Positions 43,325-52,327 of a stretch of 64,000 bases of DNA are shown here, one piece after another. How positions within the stretch are numbered: the stretch's first letter is position 1; each line of letters starts with the position of its first letter. The notes beneath the pieces are model-generated. The model made no database searches, was not told where the DNA came from, and worked only from the letters and a program-made list of their open reading frames with translations. Both the position numbers and the translations under genes were made by a program. The stretch is from Planctomycetota bacterium (GTDB lineage: Bacteria; Planctomycetota; Phycisphaerae; Phycisphaerales; SM1A02), in the NCBI GenBank assembly GCA_024230295.1, contig JAAERN010000147.1, positions 1 to 64,000 on the forward strand. Direction: 5' to 3'.

Positions 43325-44780
43325 AAGTGACACCTCCATAGAGGAACTGCCGCACCTGATCTATTGGCTCGGGGTTACCGCCGTTGGGGATGAACAGGCC
43401 GTATCGAACGTTGAAACTCACGTCGCTCGTGATGCTCCAGTCCATGCGAAGGTCACACTCCCAGCCGACGAAGCGACTTGGAGTTGATGGGGCGGATATC
43501 GGCCCGCCCGCGCTCGTCTTCCCGAACGCGAAGAAGTCGACGCCGATGCGAAGATCGTCTGGCCGTCTTGGATCAATTGGAATCGCGGTGCTGGCTCCAA
43601 CCCTTGCCATGAGCAGGTTCGTCATGCTCGGGGCGAGAGCCAAGCCTGTGTTGATGTAGCCAAGGCTATTGAAAGCGTTGTCGGGTGAACCCGGCCAGTT
43701 CCCGCCGATAGTCGCGGAACTTGAGAGTCTGTCACCATCACCCGTACCGAAGGCAAGCGTGGACTCGAATCGTGTGTTCTGATGATCGTTCAGCAGATAC
43801 ATCATGTTCAGGACGCCCGCCCACGCATCGATGTTCTCATCCGTCTGCGATGGTCCACCAGGAGTGATAATTGGCGTGGACTTGCCTGTTCCTGACTCGT
43901 GGCACAATTCCAATGTGTAGAGGAAGCGGTTGCCGATCGAACCATCTGTGCCGAATGACAGGTATTGCGAGTCGTACTGAAACTCCGTAGCCCCGAAGAA
44001 TGGAAGAACTACGCTGTCGTCGTTGTGATCGGTCTGTGCAAAGTACGACACATAGGGAGCGAACTCGGGAGAGATCTCGTATTGGCCCCGAATGCCCCAG
44101 ACATGTCGATTTGTATCGGTGTCGTAGTTGGGGCGGCTGACGTCGAAGTCATACAGCCCACTTCGGGCCGATACGCCGGCGACACCCTCGAATGAAATCG
44201 CTTCCCAGTCGGCCTGAACCTTGGCCCCGTAAATATCGTTGCTCCAGACCAGTCCGGAGTTCCAACTAACGAACTGCCTGCCGGCACGCACCGTGAGTCC
44301 GACAGGGCCGGCGGCACCGTCGTTGGCTCGCTGCCAGTCGGCCAGATCGAACTGATACCAGTATCGATTGCCAATTGGATCAAGCAATCCGTCATTGTTG
44401 TTGTTGCTGTTGTAGTAGTCGCTGTAGAGAAAGCGGAGGTTGCCGAAGAATCGATGCCCGCCGCCGATGACCGCCTGCAGATACACGTTGGCCTCATACT
44501 GCCGAAGCCCATATGGCTCGAAATTGGCGTCATCCAATTTTGCCCAGCCGAAGCGGAGTGAGGCACCGTAATCGAGCGTCAGCTGTTCACCGAGCGTCTG
44601 GCCTCGGTGGTCGGCAAGTCTCCGCTCGATTTCCTGATCGAGCATTTGCTGTTCGATTCGGTTGAGCAGGGCCGATTCACGGTCCTGCGCGGCTGCTGGC
44701 ACTGCCCATGATGCAATGAGCATCACCACGATGGCTGTGCGGGTTGCCGAACCTGAGATTGTGGCTGGACGTGCTGGCAC
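43314..44780 (-). CDS. Outer-membrane beta-barrel protein, alginate-export-like
   Basis: 488 residues from GTG 44780, with GAGAGGAG directly upstream; a TTG at 44816 gives a longer but weaker start. Signal peptide about 1-33 (IVVMLIASWAVPAAAQ). The rest is a set of amphipathic strands with aromatic girdles, for example LTVRAGRQFVSWNSGLVWSN and WDLRYGLFI-like end strands, finishing in Phe (YGGVTYAF), as required for barrel assembly. The segment RAGRQFVSWNSG matches the alginate export (AlgE-like) family where a GRQ strand is typical. First gene of the minus-strand cluster with lipoprotein, FecR and cyclase. Confidence 0.8.
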   Translation of the reverse strand: MPARPATISGSATRTAIVVMLIASWAVPAAAQDRESALLNRIEQQMLDQEIERRLADHRGQTLGEQLTLDYGASLRFGWAKLDDANFEPYGLRQYEANVYLQAVIGGGHRFFGNLRFLYSDYYNSNNNNDGLLDPIGNRYWYQFDLADWQRANDGAAGPVGLTVRAGRQFVSWNSGLVWSNDIYGAKVQADWEAISFEGVAGVSARSGLYDFDVSRPNYDTDTNRHVWGIRGQYEISPEFAPYVSYFAQTDHNDDSVVLPFFGATEFQYDSQYLSFGTDGSIGNRFLYTLELCHESGTGKSTPIITPGGPSQTDENIDAWAGVLNMMYLLNDHQNTRFESTLAFGTGDGDRLSSSATIGGNWPGSPDNAFNSLGYINTGLALAPSMTNLLMARVGASTAIPIDPRRPDDLRIGVDFFAFGKTSAGGPISAPSTPSRFVGWECDLRMDWSITSDVSFNVRYGLFIPNGGNPEPIDQVRQFLYGGVTYAF

Positions 44781-44927
44781 GTGGTCTCCTCTCGCGGTGA
44801 GGGGGGAGATCCCCAATGGGATGGCAGACCCTGGGCAGACCGCTCCACCTTGCAGGGTTGCTAGGGAGTCTAACTAGTCTCTGGAATGACGTGGCACGGG
44901 ATCGGTTTCCATGCGACCATGTACACG

Positions 44928-45668
44928 ATGAAACTGATCGTGACCGGAATCGGAGATGCTTTCAGTGCCCTGCACTACGGCTCCAGCGGCATCATTGACG
45001 CTGGGAGCGGGTTGGTAGCCATCGACTGCCCCGGGGCGGTGCTGGCGATGTATCGGGCGGCTGCATCCTGTAGTGGCGTTGAGTTGGGATTCAATCAACT
45101 CCATGACATCATCCTCACGCACCTGCATGGTGACCACAGCAACGGGCTGGAGACCATCGGCTTCGCGAGGCGCTACTGCGAAGAAGAGGGCACCCGGCCT
45201 AGGCTGCACGCGCTACCAGAGGTCCTGGATCGTGTGTGGGAGAAACTCGCACCGGCGATGGACGGGGCATCTCAGGGAGGTACGCTGAGCACACTTGAGG
45301 ATTATTTCGAACCCCGACCGCTCGATCCGGAGGGTGTGGTGCGTATCGCAGGCATGGATGTGCGATGCCGGCGAACCCGGCACTCCATCCCAACTGCGGG
45401 CCTTCTCTTCTGCGGTGCAGGCGGCACGCTGGGGTGGAGCGGGGACACCGAGTTTGAGCGAGCCCATATCGAGTGGCTGGCCGAAGCGGACTGCATCGTG
45501 CACGAGTGCGGGGGGCACAGTATGCACACCAAGTGGGAGGAGCTTGACGGCCTCCCTGCCCAGATCAAGTCCCGAATCCGCCTCATTCATCGCCCCGACG
45601 ACGACGTGGATCATGGCGGCGTCATGAAGCCCCTCATTGAGGGCGAGGTGATCGATATCGGCGGGTGA
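44928..45668 (+). CDS. Metallo-beta-lactamase-fold hydrolase
   Basis: 246 residues from ATG 44928 (ATG 44919 is also possible). The metal motif THLHGDHSNG (about 64) gives three ligands, with later GWSGDTEF (Asp) and HECGGHS plus the last His in LIHRPDDD. Opening LIVTGIGDAFSALHYGSSGIID resembles RNase Z-like/AtsA enzymes. The absence of an RNase Z exosite arm argues against tRNA processing. Divergent from the barrel gene; 72 bases before gcvP. Substrate unknown. Confidence 0.85.
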   Translation: MKLIVTGIGDAFSALHYGSSGIIDAGSGLVAIDCPGAVLAMYRAAASCSGVELGFNQLHDIILTHLHGDHSNGLETIGFARRYCEEEGTRPRLHALPEVLDRVWEKLAPAMDGASQGGTLSTLEDYFEPRPLDPEGVVRIAGMDVRCRRTRHSIPTAGLLFCGAGGTLGWSGDTEFERAHIEWLAEADCIVHECGGHSMHTKWEELDGLPAQIKSRIRLIHRPDDDVDHGGVMKPLIEGEVIDIGG

Positions 45669-45740
45669 GTTCCGAGGCAGGGAGACTGCATACAATGGGC
45701 CGCTTTCAGAACGAACCAGCGACTCGTCGGGAGACCCCAG

Positions 45741-48641
45741 ATGGAGCAGTGCATGGCCGAGCAATCGAATCAACATCGAAGCGAAGCCACGGGCCATTGT
45801 GATGGCCCGTTGTTTCTTGATCGCCATGTAGGCCCTGATGCATGCGATCTGGAGACGATGCTCAAAGTGGTTGGGTGGAGCTCTCTTGATGATGTGATGC
45901 GTGGCGCGATGCCCGATGACATTCGCACCGCGCCAGGGGCATCCGTCCCTCCCCATTCTGAAACCGATGCGTTGAGCATGCTTCGCGCGTGCGCCGATCG
46001 GAATCAGGTGGTCCGCTCGGCGATCGGGATGGGTTATCACGACACGGTTGTTCCGCCAGTGATTCAACGATCCATTCTTGAGAACCCGAACTGGTACACG
46101 CAGTACACGCCGTACCAAAGCGAGATATCTCAGGGCCGCCTAGAAGCTCTGCTGAACTACCAGACGGTGGTGGCAGATCTCACGGGCTTGCCTGTTGCGA
46201 ATGCGTCGCTCCTTGATGAGTCGACCGCAGCAGCCGAAGCGATGCTGATGTGTCGTCAGATTGCCGGCGGCACTCGATCGAAGTTCATTGCCTCGGACAC
46301 ATGTCACCCGCAAACTCTGGCGGTATTGCGAGGACGCGCCGCGCCACTTGGGATCGAATTGGTAGAGGCCGATCTCTCGTTGGGTGTGCCGAGTTTCGAC
46401 GACGCCTTCGGTGTCCTTGTTCAGTCGCCTGACACATTTGGCATCGTCCACGATTGGAAACAACTTGCCGCCGCAGCAACCGAAGCGGGGGCTGTACCGG
46501 TGATGTCCGCGGATCCGCTTTCATTAACCCTGATGCGGCCTCCAGGTGAGATGGGTTTCGATATTGCGATTGGCTCGATGCAGCGATTCGGCGTTCCGAT
46601 GGGGTTTGGTGGTCCGCACGCGGCTTACATGGCTGTCCGCCAACAGCATGTTCGAAAGATGCCTGGCCGACTTATCGGTGTGTCACGCGACGCGGTCGGT
46701 ACCACCGCACTCCGTATGGCGATCCAGACGCGTGAACAACACATTCGCCGTGATCGGGCTACCAGCAATATCTGTACTGCGCAGGTGCTGCTCGCCATCA
46801 TGGCTGGTATGTATGCGGTGTGGCATGGCCCCTCAGGGCTTCGACGAATTGCAGAACGAATTCGTATGCACACGGGTCGCTTGGCGTCCGGTCTCGAAGC
46901 CGCTGATGTCTCGATTGAATCGGGAACTCGGTTTGACACTGTCGTCGTTCATGCGAGCAGCGACGAAGAGGCCGATGCCATCGTGACGCGGGCACTTGCA
47001 GCCGGCTTTAATCTTCGCCGGTATCCAGATCAGCCCGCCGTTGGCATCACGCTCGATGAGACAATGGTGGATCAGGATGTCGAGACACTCTTGGCGGCCG
47101 TGAACGCGAACGCACTTCCGGGAGTGTGCGAACCTGTTCATGAAGCAGTATCCCGATCCAGCGGATACCTGATTGATGAGGTCTTCAACTCACATCACAG
47201 TGAGACGGAAATGCTCCGGTACATCACGAGGCTGCAGGCCCGTGATCTCTCGCTGGCCCACTCGATGATTCCACTCGGCTCCTGCACAATGAAACTCAAT
47301 GCGACATCAGAGTTGATTCCGGTCAGTTGGCCCGAGTTCGCCCGTATGCATCCATTTGCGCCTCGTTCGCAGTGGTCGGGTTACGAAGAATTGATCAAAG
47401 GACTCGAGGAGCGACTGCTGGATCTCACCGGTTTTGATGGTGTTTCCCTTCAGCCCAATGCGGGCTCGCAGGGCGAGTATGCGGGGCTTCTGACAATCAA
47501 TGCGTGGCACCGCTCCCGTGGAGACGATGATCGGCGAATCTGTCTGATACCCATGTCGGCGCACGGAACCAATCCTGCAAGCGCCGTCATGGTTGGATTC
47601 GAGGTTGTTCCAGTGTCATGTGATGAGGGCGATATCTCGATTTCGGATCTCGAAGCGAAGATCGAAAAACATCGTGATCGACTTGGCGCAATCATGATTA
47701 CCTATCCATCGACGCATGGAGTCTTCGAGGGGACCATCCGTCGAATCTGTGAACTTGTTCATGAGGCGGGCGGACAGGTTTACTTGGACGGCGCCAATCT
47801 GAACGCCATGCTCGGGCATTCTCGCCCCGGTGATATTGGCGCGGATGTATGCCACTTGAATCTCCACAAGACATTCGCGATTCCGCACGGTGGGGGCGGA
47901 CCAGGTGTGGGGCCGATCGTTGCAGCAGAACATCTGTGCCCATTCCTACCGGGTCACCCGGTGGTGTCACCCGTGGGTTCGGCGGACCAGGCGATTGAAC
48001 CAGTTTCCGGTGCGCCGTGGGGAAGCGCCAGCATTCTCCCCGTGTCCTGGATGTACATCATGATGATGGGAGACAGTGGACTGGCTCATGCTTCCTCGGT
48101 GGCTGTACTTGCAGCAAACTACATGGCAAAGCGGCTGGAGTCGCACTTTGATGTGTTGTTCCGCAATGAGGTTGGGTTCTGCGCTCACGAGTTCATCATT
48201 GACCTTCGTCCGTTTGATCGAAGTGCCGGTATCAAGCCCGACGATGTCGCGAAGCGGCTCATGGATTATGGATTCCATGCGCCGACCATGTCGTGGCCCG
48301 TTGCGGGCACGCTCATGATCGAACCCACAGAGAGTGAGTCGCTGGCGGAACTCGATCGATATTGCGATGCCCTCATTGCGATTCGCAGTGAGATCGCGGC
48401 AATCGAATCTGGCGAGGCCGATCGTGAGGACAATGTCCTTCGGAATGCACCGCACTCGCTGCAGGTGATGACCGCCGACACATGGTCGCATCCGTACTCC
48501 AGATCACAAGCAGCATGGCCCTTGCCGTGGCTGAGGCAGCGTAAGTTCTGGCCACCAGTGGCGAGAGTGGACAACCCGTGGGGCGATCGAAACTTGGCTT
48601 GTACCTGCGCCGGAATGACGGACTACGACTCAGACGAGTGA
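45741..48641 (+). CDS. gcvP: Glycine dehydrogenase (decarboxylating), single-chain P protein
   Basis: 966 residues, a full fused P protein rather than the split GcvPA/GcvPB. GGGAGACCCCAG precedes ATG 45741. The first half has FLDRHVGPD, the second the PLP-binding lysine within HLNLHKTFAIPHGGGGPG (about residue 710) and the region MIPLGSCTMKLNATSE. It decarboxylates glycine and passes the aminomethyl group to lipoyl H protein. Neither gcvT nor gcvH is in the window. It converges with serA, 21 bases apart, bringing glycine and serine metabolism together. I saw no glycine riboswitch upstream. Confidence 0.96.
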   Translation: MEQCMAEQSNQHRSEATGHCDGPLFLDRHVGPDACDLETMLKVVGWSSLDDVMRGAMPDDIRTAPGASVPPHSETDALSMLRACADRNQVVRSAIGMGYHDTVVPPVIQRSILENPNWYTQYTPYQSEISQGRLEALLNYQTVVADLTGLPVANASLLDESTAAAEAMLMCRQIAGGTRSKFIASDTCHPQTLAVLRGRAAPLGIELVEADLSLGVPSFDDAFGVLVQSPDTFGIVHDWKQLAAAATEAGAVPVMSADPLSLTLMRPPGEMGFDIAIGSMQRFGVPMGFGGPHAAYMAVRQQHVRKMPGRLIGVSRDAVGTTALRMAIQTREQHIRRDRATSNICTAQVLLAIMAGMYAVWHGPSGLRRIAERIRMHTGRLASGLEAADVSIESGTRFDTVVVHASSDEEADAIVTRALAAGFNLRRYPDQPAVGITLDETMVDQDVETLLAAVNANALPGVCEPVHEAVSRSSGYLIDEVFNSHHSETEMLRYITRLQARDLSLAHSMIPLGSCTMKLNATSELIPVSWPEFARMHPFAPRSQWSGYEELIKGLEERLLDLTGFDGVSLQPNAGSQGEYAGLLTINAWHRSRGDDDRRICLIPMSAHGTNPASAVMVGFEVVPVSCDEGDISISDLEAKIEKHRDRLGAIMITYPSTHGVFEGTIRRICELVHEAGGQVYLDGANLNAMLGHSRPGDIGADVCHLNLHKTFAIPHGGGGPGVGPIVAAEHLCPFLPGHPVVSPVGSADQAIEPVSGAPWGSASILPVSWMYIMMMGDSGLAHASSVAVLAANYMAKRLESHFDVLFRNEVGFCAHEFIIDLRPFDRSAGIKPDDVAKRLMDYGFHAPTMSWPVAGTLMIEPTESESLAELDRYCDALIAIRSEIAAIESGEADREDNVLRNAPHSLQVMTADTWSHPYSRSQAAWPLPWLRQRKFWPPVARVDNPWGDRNLACTCAGMTDYDSDE

Positions 48642-48662
48642 TACGCCCGGTGTTCTGCCGCC

Positions 48663-49868
48663 CTATTCCAAGATCCGCAGCCGAATGGTTTCGGGCATCG
48701 CAGCGATTCGCTTTTTCATTACATCGCGGTCGATGGTATCGACGTCGAGAATGACGTACGAAAGATCACCCTGACTCTGGAGATACTCGGCGTGGATGTT
48801 CGCGCCGGACTCGGCGATGATTGAGTGCAGGCTACTGAGAACGCCTGGAACGTTCTTATGGAAGTGCAGAATCCGGCAGTGATCTGGATGATGGTCCGGG
48901 AGATCAACTTCCGGAATATTCACTGCCGCAGTCGTAGTTCCCGTCTCCTTGAACCGCTGCAACTTGCGTGCAACATCCTCGGCAATTTGGGCCTGCGCTT
49001 CTTCTGTACTACCACCGACGTGCGGCGTGAGGATCACATTTGGTATCCCGGCGAGGGGGCAGGCAAAGGCCTCGTCGTTGGATCGGGGTTCTTCTGGGAA
49101 CACGTCCAGTGCAGCGCCACCGACGTGGCCTGCTGTGATTGACTCGGCGAGCGCGTCCAGATCAACCACGCTTCCCCTCGCATTGTTGATGATGGAGGCG
49201 CCGGGCTTCATTTGTCTTAATTGATCTGGTCCGATGAGGTGGTGCGTGACCGGTGTGGCGGGTACATGCAGGGTGACGACATCGGACGATGCGAGCAGAT
49301 CCTCAAGTGAGGTGCATGCTTGCGCGTTGCCAAGTGCCATGCGGGGGAGGATGTCGTAGTACACCACCCGCATTCCGAATGCCTCGGCGAGAACCGAAAC
49401 CTGTGAACCAATGTGCCCATATCCGACAATGCCAACAGTTCGCCCACGAACTTCATGTGCGCCGGATGCCGATTTGCGCCAGTGCCCGCCATGCAGTTCC
49501 ATTGATCGGTCAATCAATTTGCGATGGAGCGCGATGATCTCGGCGATTGTGATCTCGGCCACGCTTCTTGTGTTGGAGAACGGCGAGTTGAATACGGCTA
49601 CGCCCGAGGCTGCCGCAGCATCGAGATCTACTTGGTTGGTTCCGATGCAGAAACACCCGATGGCTTCGAGAGACGGTGCAGCTGCCAGTACCTCAGCGGG
49701 TACTCGGCTCTTCGAGCGTATTCCCAGAAACCGGACGCCCTTTAGCGCATCGATCAAGGCGTCGCCCGTTAACGCGGTGTCGATCCGATTAACGGTCATT
49801 CCTGCTACAGACAGGCCGTCCTCAGCGTGTGAGTGAATTCGTTCTAGAAGCAGGGCGTCTGTATTCAT
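48663..49868 (-). CDS. serA: D-3-phosphoglycerate dehydrogenase with ACT domain
   Basis: 401 residues. First step of serine synthesis from 3-phosphoglycerate. NAD-binding GIVGYGHIGSQVSVLAE, catalytic Arg in NNARGSVVD, and the Glu-His pair (LDVFPEEP and LTPHVGGSTEEAQ) are all present. The C-terminal ACT domain (about 330-401; HKNVPGVLSSLHSII, ANIHAEYLQSQGDLSYVILDV) gives serine feedback inhibition. Layout is that of the E. coli type. It follows the M3-like peptidase gene with one base between stop and start, so it is co-transcribed with it. Confidence 0.95.
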   Translation of the reverse strand: MNTDALLLERIHSHAEDGLSVAGMTVNRIDTALTGDALIDALKGVRFLGIRSKSRVPAEVLAAAPSLEAIGCFCIGTNQVDLDAAAASGVAVFNSPFSNTRSVAEITIAEIIALHRKLIDRSMELHGGHWRKSASGAHEVRGRTVGIVGYGHIGSQVSVLAEAFGMRVVYYDILPRMALGNAQACTSLEDLLASSDVVTLHVPATPVTHHLIGPDQLRQMKPGASIINNARGSVVDLDALAESITAGHVGGAALDVFPEEPRSNDEAFACPLAGIPNVILTPHVGGSTEEAQAQIAEDVARKLQRFKETGTTTAAVNIPEVDLPDHHPDHCRILHFHKNVPGVLSSLHSIIAESGANIHAEYLQSQGDLSYVILDVDTIDRDVMKKRIAAMPETIRLRILE

Positions 49869-49869
49869 G

Positions 49870-51825
49870 TCAGGATCGCTCCCTCAGTCGTTCGCACGCG
49901 GCGAAGGAATCCTCGCCGAGCACCTTGGCGTTGATTGCGGATCCAACAGCTTTGCGCATCCATGCATCCGGGGTGACCTGACCAATGGCGCAGATGCGCT
50001 GGGTTTCTGCCGACAAGTCACGCCCCTGCACATGCGTGCGAATTTGGTGACTGATGATGTGTCCGAGTGCGTAGTCTGCCAGATAGAGCGGATATCCGAT
50101 CATGTGCTGATACGCGGCGAGTGTTGCGTAGGGGTCTTCGCCAAAGTACTCGGCGTAATGCTTTGTCCACAAATCGTCGGCGATGCGGAGCACTTCGTCA
50201 CGCAGCGACTCCGCAGTCGCATCTGGGTTGGCGTAGAGCCAACGCCAAGCATGAATCTCCAGCAGTGCCGGCCCTGCGATCTGGCAAGCATTCAACATAG
50301 TCTCAGCGGCGGCGTAGTCGGCCGTCTGCTGCGCGTCCACTTCGATACCCAGCGCCTGCGGGGCAAGTGCCTGATACAGGAATGCAAATGCCTCTGTGCA
50401 CGCAGTGTTTGGTACGCCGCGGAGCGCGGGCCTCGGAACGAAGTGTGTGGAGCAGAGCTGCTCAAGGTTGTGGCCGAGTTCATGCATGGCTGTGTCGAAA
50501 CCGTCCCACCCGAGTTGATCGTCGAGGCTGTTGGTTCGCAGCCACGCGTCGTACTCAGGAAGTTGGGGTCTCATGGCGTGCCCTGCACCTCGGGCAATCT
50601 CCACCTTGACGCGGCTTCCCAGGAAATTGGCGGTGCCGAGGGGGAACCCGAGGCCGGTCAGGACATCGGGCAGCGCGAGTTGCAGGCCCCGGTGATCGCC
50701 GAACTTCTCCCTGACCAATGCATTCAAGTCGTCGACAGGCTGCGAGGGAGCGACCTGATCAAAGTAGATGTCATGCGCTTCGAGTGGACGGCCGAGTCGA
50801 TCGGCGACCAAGCGGGCCAATGGATCTCGGGCAGGCGATTCAAGGAGATCGAGCAGAAGCCGTTCGACCGTCGTCTCGGGAATCTCTCTGTTCAGATCGA
50901 ACTTTCGTGCGATTGCCGTCGGATGCTCGGTGTAGTGTTCGTCGTACGCCTTGGCGACAGTAAACATGTCGATCCATCGCTCGTATCGTTCTAATCCAAA
51001 CAGTTCGCCCGGATCATTGCCCGCGACCGTGTTGTTGGCGGCATTCCAGTCGCCGAGATCCTCGCCATTCATGACAGACTTCGGAATTGTTCCGTCGATA
51101 TGACGCCGCATCACCCACATGAGTGCGTGTTGTGTTTCCAGGCCATCCTCTTCGGCGTAACCACCGCGAAGCTCCTCGCGGATAAGCCAGTGGGCAAGCA
51201 GTTTGCGATCGGCCTCGAACGATCGTGTTCCACTTTGTGTCACAAGAGTGCCGACCGGAACATGAAATCCTGACACGAACATGCTGGCGCGGTGCCCAAG
51301 TTCACGGGCGAGGTCGGAAACTTCGGCGGGTATGCGGGGTCCAAAGGACCGGCAGATTCTCACTGCGGCCCACTGGTTGGAATCCCACGAGCCGCCGTGT
51401 TCAAGCATCGTGTTAAGGTCTGGACGATCGAGATTCAGAAGTGCTACAAATGCGAGTTTCTGACGATACAACTGATCACTCAGATCGGGCGCGGGATCAA
51501 AGGTCGCCAGAATGTCATCGACCTCATCCATCTGTTCGCCTCGCAGATCGGACCATCGCCGGAGTGTGCGGTGCATCTCGTAGAGATGACCACCGATCTG
51601 TTCCAAGGCGATCTCCAGCCGATTCACCAGCGAAGAAAGCCTGCACGCGTTGGCGACGAAGTGGTCAAGGCAGAATGTTCGCATGGCCGCCTCATCGCCA
51701 TCCTCGGTACTCCAGCGTTCACGAACGCGGTCGATTCCCGCCGATGCCCGTTCCCGAGCGGCCTCGCCGTGTTTGGAGACCATTTCATCGAGCAGCGTGG
51801 TCGTTGTTGCTGTGCCTGTCGTCAT
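49870..51825 (-). CDS. M3-like zinc metallopeptidase
   Basis: 651 residues from ATG 51825. Mostly helical. The zinc motif is AMHELGHNLEQL (HExGH, near residue 445); the third ligand Glu is in TEAFAFLYQAL about 28 residues further, as in the M3/gluzincin fold. The C-terminal GYPLYLADYALGHIISHQI stretch also follows M3 oligopeptidases (His/Tyr substrate residues). There is no signal peptide, so it is cytoplasmic and probably cuts short peptides. Coupled to serA with one base between. The nearby chagasin-like gene diverges from it and does not necessarily relate, since chagasin inhibits cysteine peptidases. Confidence 0.85.
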   Translation of the reverse strand: MTTGTATTTTLLDEMVSKHGEAARERASAGIDRVRERWSTEDGDEAAMRTFCLDHFVANACRLSSLVNRLEIALEQIGGHLYEMHRTLRRWSDLRGEQMDEVDDILATFDPAPDLSDQLYRQKLAFVALLNLDRPDLNTMLEHGGSWDSNQWAAVRICRSFGPRIPAEVSDLARELGHRASMFVSGFHVPVGTLVTQSGTRSFEADRKLLAHWLIREELRGGYAEEDGLETQHALMWVMRRHIDGTIPKSVMNGEDLGDWNAANNTVAGNDPGELFGLERYERWIDMFTVAKAYDEHYTEHPTAIARKFDLNREIPETTVERLLLDLLESPARDPLARLVADRLGRPLEAHDIYFDQVAPSQPVDDLNALVREKFGDHRGLQLALPDVLTGLGFPLGTANFLGSRVKVEIARGAGHAMRPQLPEYDAWLRTNSLDDQLGWDGFDTAMHELGHNLEQLCSTHFVPRPALRGVPNTACTEAFAFLYQALAPQALGIEVDAQQTADYAAAETMLNACQIAGPALLEIHAWRWLYANPDATAESLRDEVLRIADDLWTKHYAEYFGEDPYATLAAYQHMIGYPLYLADYALGHIISHQIRTHVQGRDLSAETQRICAIGQVTPDAWMRKAVGSAINAKVLGEDSFAACERLRERS

Positions 51826-51868
51826 GTGGCGGATTCTACGTTCCACGGCGAATCAGTACACTTGGGCG

Positions 51869-52324
51869 ATGAAGACTCCCCGCAACGTTTGTTTTCTGGT
51901 CGGCGTCCTGCTCCTTTCGATGATCGGAGGAAGTTGCCTTGTGGCATGCAGTTCAGGATCGGGCCGCTCTGGAACCTCTCGGTCTCGAAACGGGAATGAG
52001 ATCGTGGTTGGGCTTTCTGAGGCTGGCGGCGTGATCGAACTCTCGGTCGGGCAGCTGCTGCTCGTTGAGTTGCCTGAGTCACCGACATCGAGGCGACTCT
52101 GGCAGATGGTCCGCCCTCCCGATCAGGCCGTGCTGATGCCAGACGGAAACAGATACGATCAGACCGAAGCGGAGAAAGCCGCCGGGGACCTTGTGGGCAT
52201 GCAGCAACTTCGATTCAAGGCAGTCGGCCCCGGAGAAGCAATTCTCAGTCTCGCAATGGTTCGGCCAGGCACCGGACTTGCGCCAAGTGATGAGCGGTGG
52301 ATGGGGCAGATCATCGTCCGATGA
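51869..52324 (+). CDS. Chagasin-like (I42) peptidase-inhibitor lipoprotein
   Basis: 151 residues from ATG 51869. The signal peptide (about 1-28) ends with LVACSS, a lipobox, so the protein is lipid-anchored. The mature domain has GQLLLVELPESPTSRRLWQM, corresponding to the first inhibitory loop (NPTTGxxW) of chagasin with a substitution, and GMQQLRFKAVGPGEAILSLAMVRPG, which matches the GxQxFxFxAxxxGxxxLxxxYxRPW strand and third loop. Such proteins inhibit C1 cysteine proteases or act as protective lipoproteins. No cysteine protease is encoded nearby. Ends four bases from the convergent SPFH gene. Confidence 0.75.
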   Translation: MKTPRNVCFLVGVLLLSMIGGSCLVACSSGSGRSGTSRSRNGNEIVVGLSEAGGVIELSVGQLLLVELPESPTSRRLWQMVRPPDQAVLMPDGNRYDQTEAEKAAGDLVGMQQLRFKAVGPGEAILSLAMVRPGTGLAPSDERWMGQIIVR

Positions 52325-52327
52325 TGT

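Noticed and set aside
45669-45740. Glycine riboswitch before gcvP
   Set aside because: The 72-base gap is too short and has none of the conserved glycine aptamer core.
45213-46118. 301-codon minus-strand frame
   Set aside because: Covers the metallo-hydrolase and gcvP starts in antisense; both of these have clear motifs.
49867-50994. 375-codon plus-strand frame
   Set aside because: Antisense to the M3-like peptidase, which has an intact HELGH motif and coupled serA. Frame has no family resemblance.
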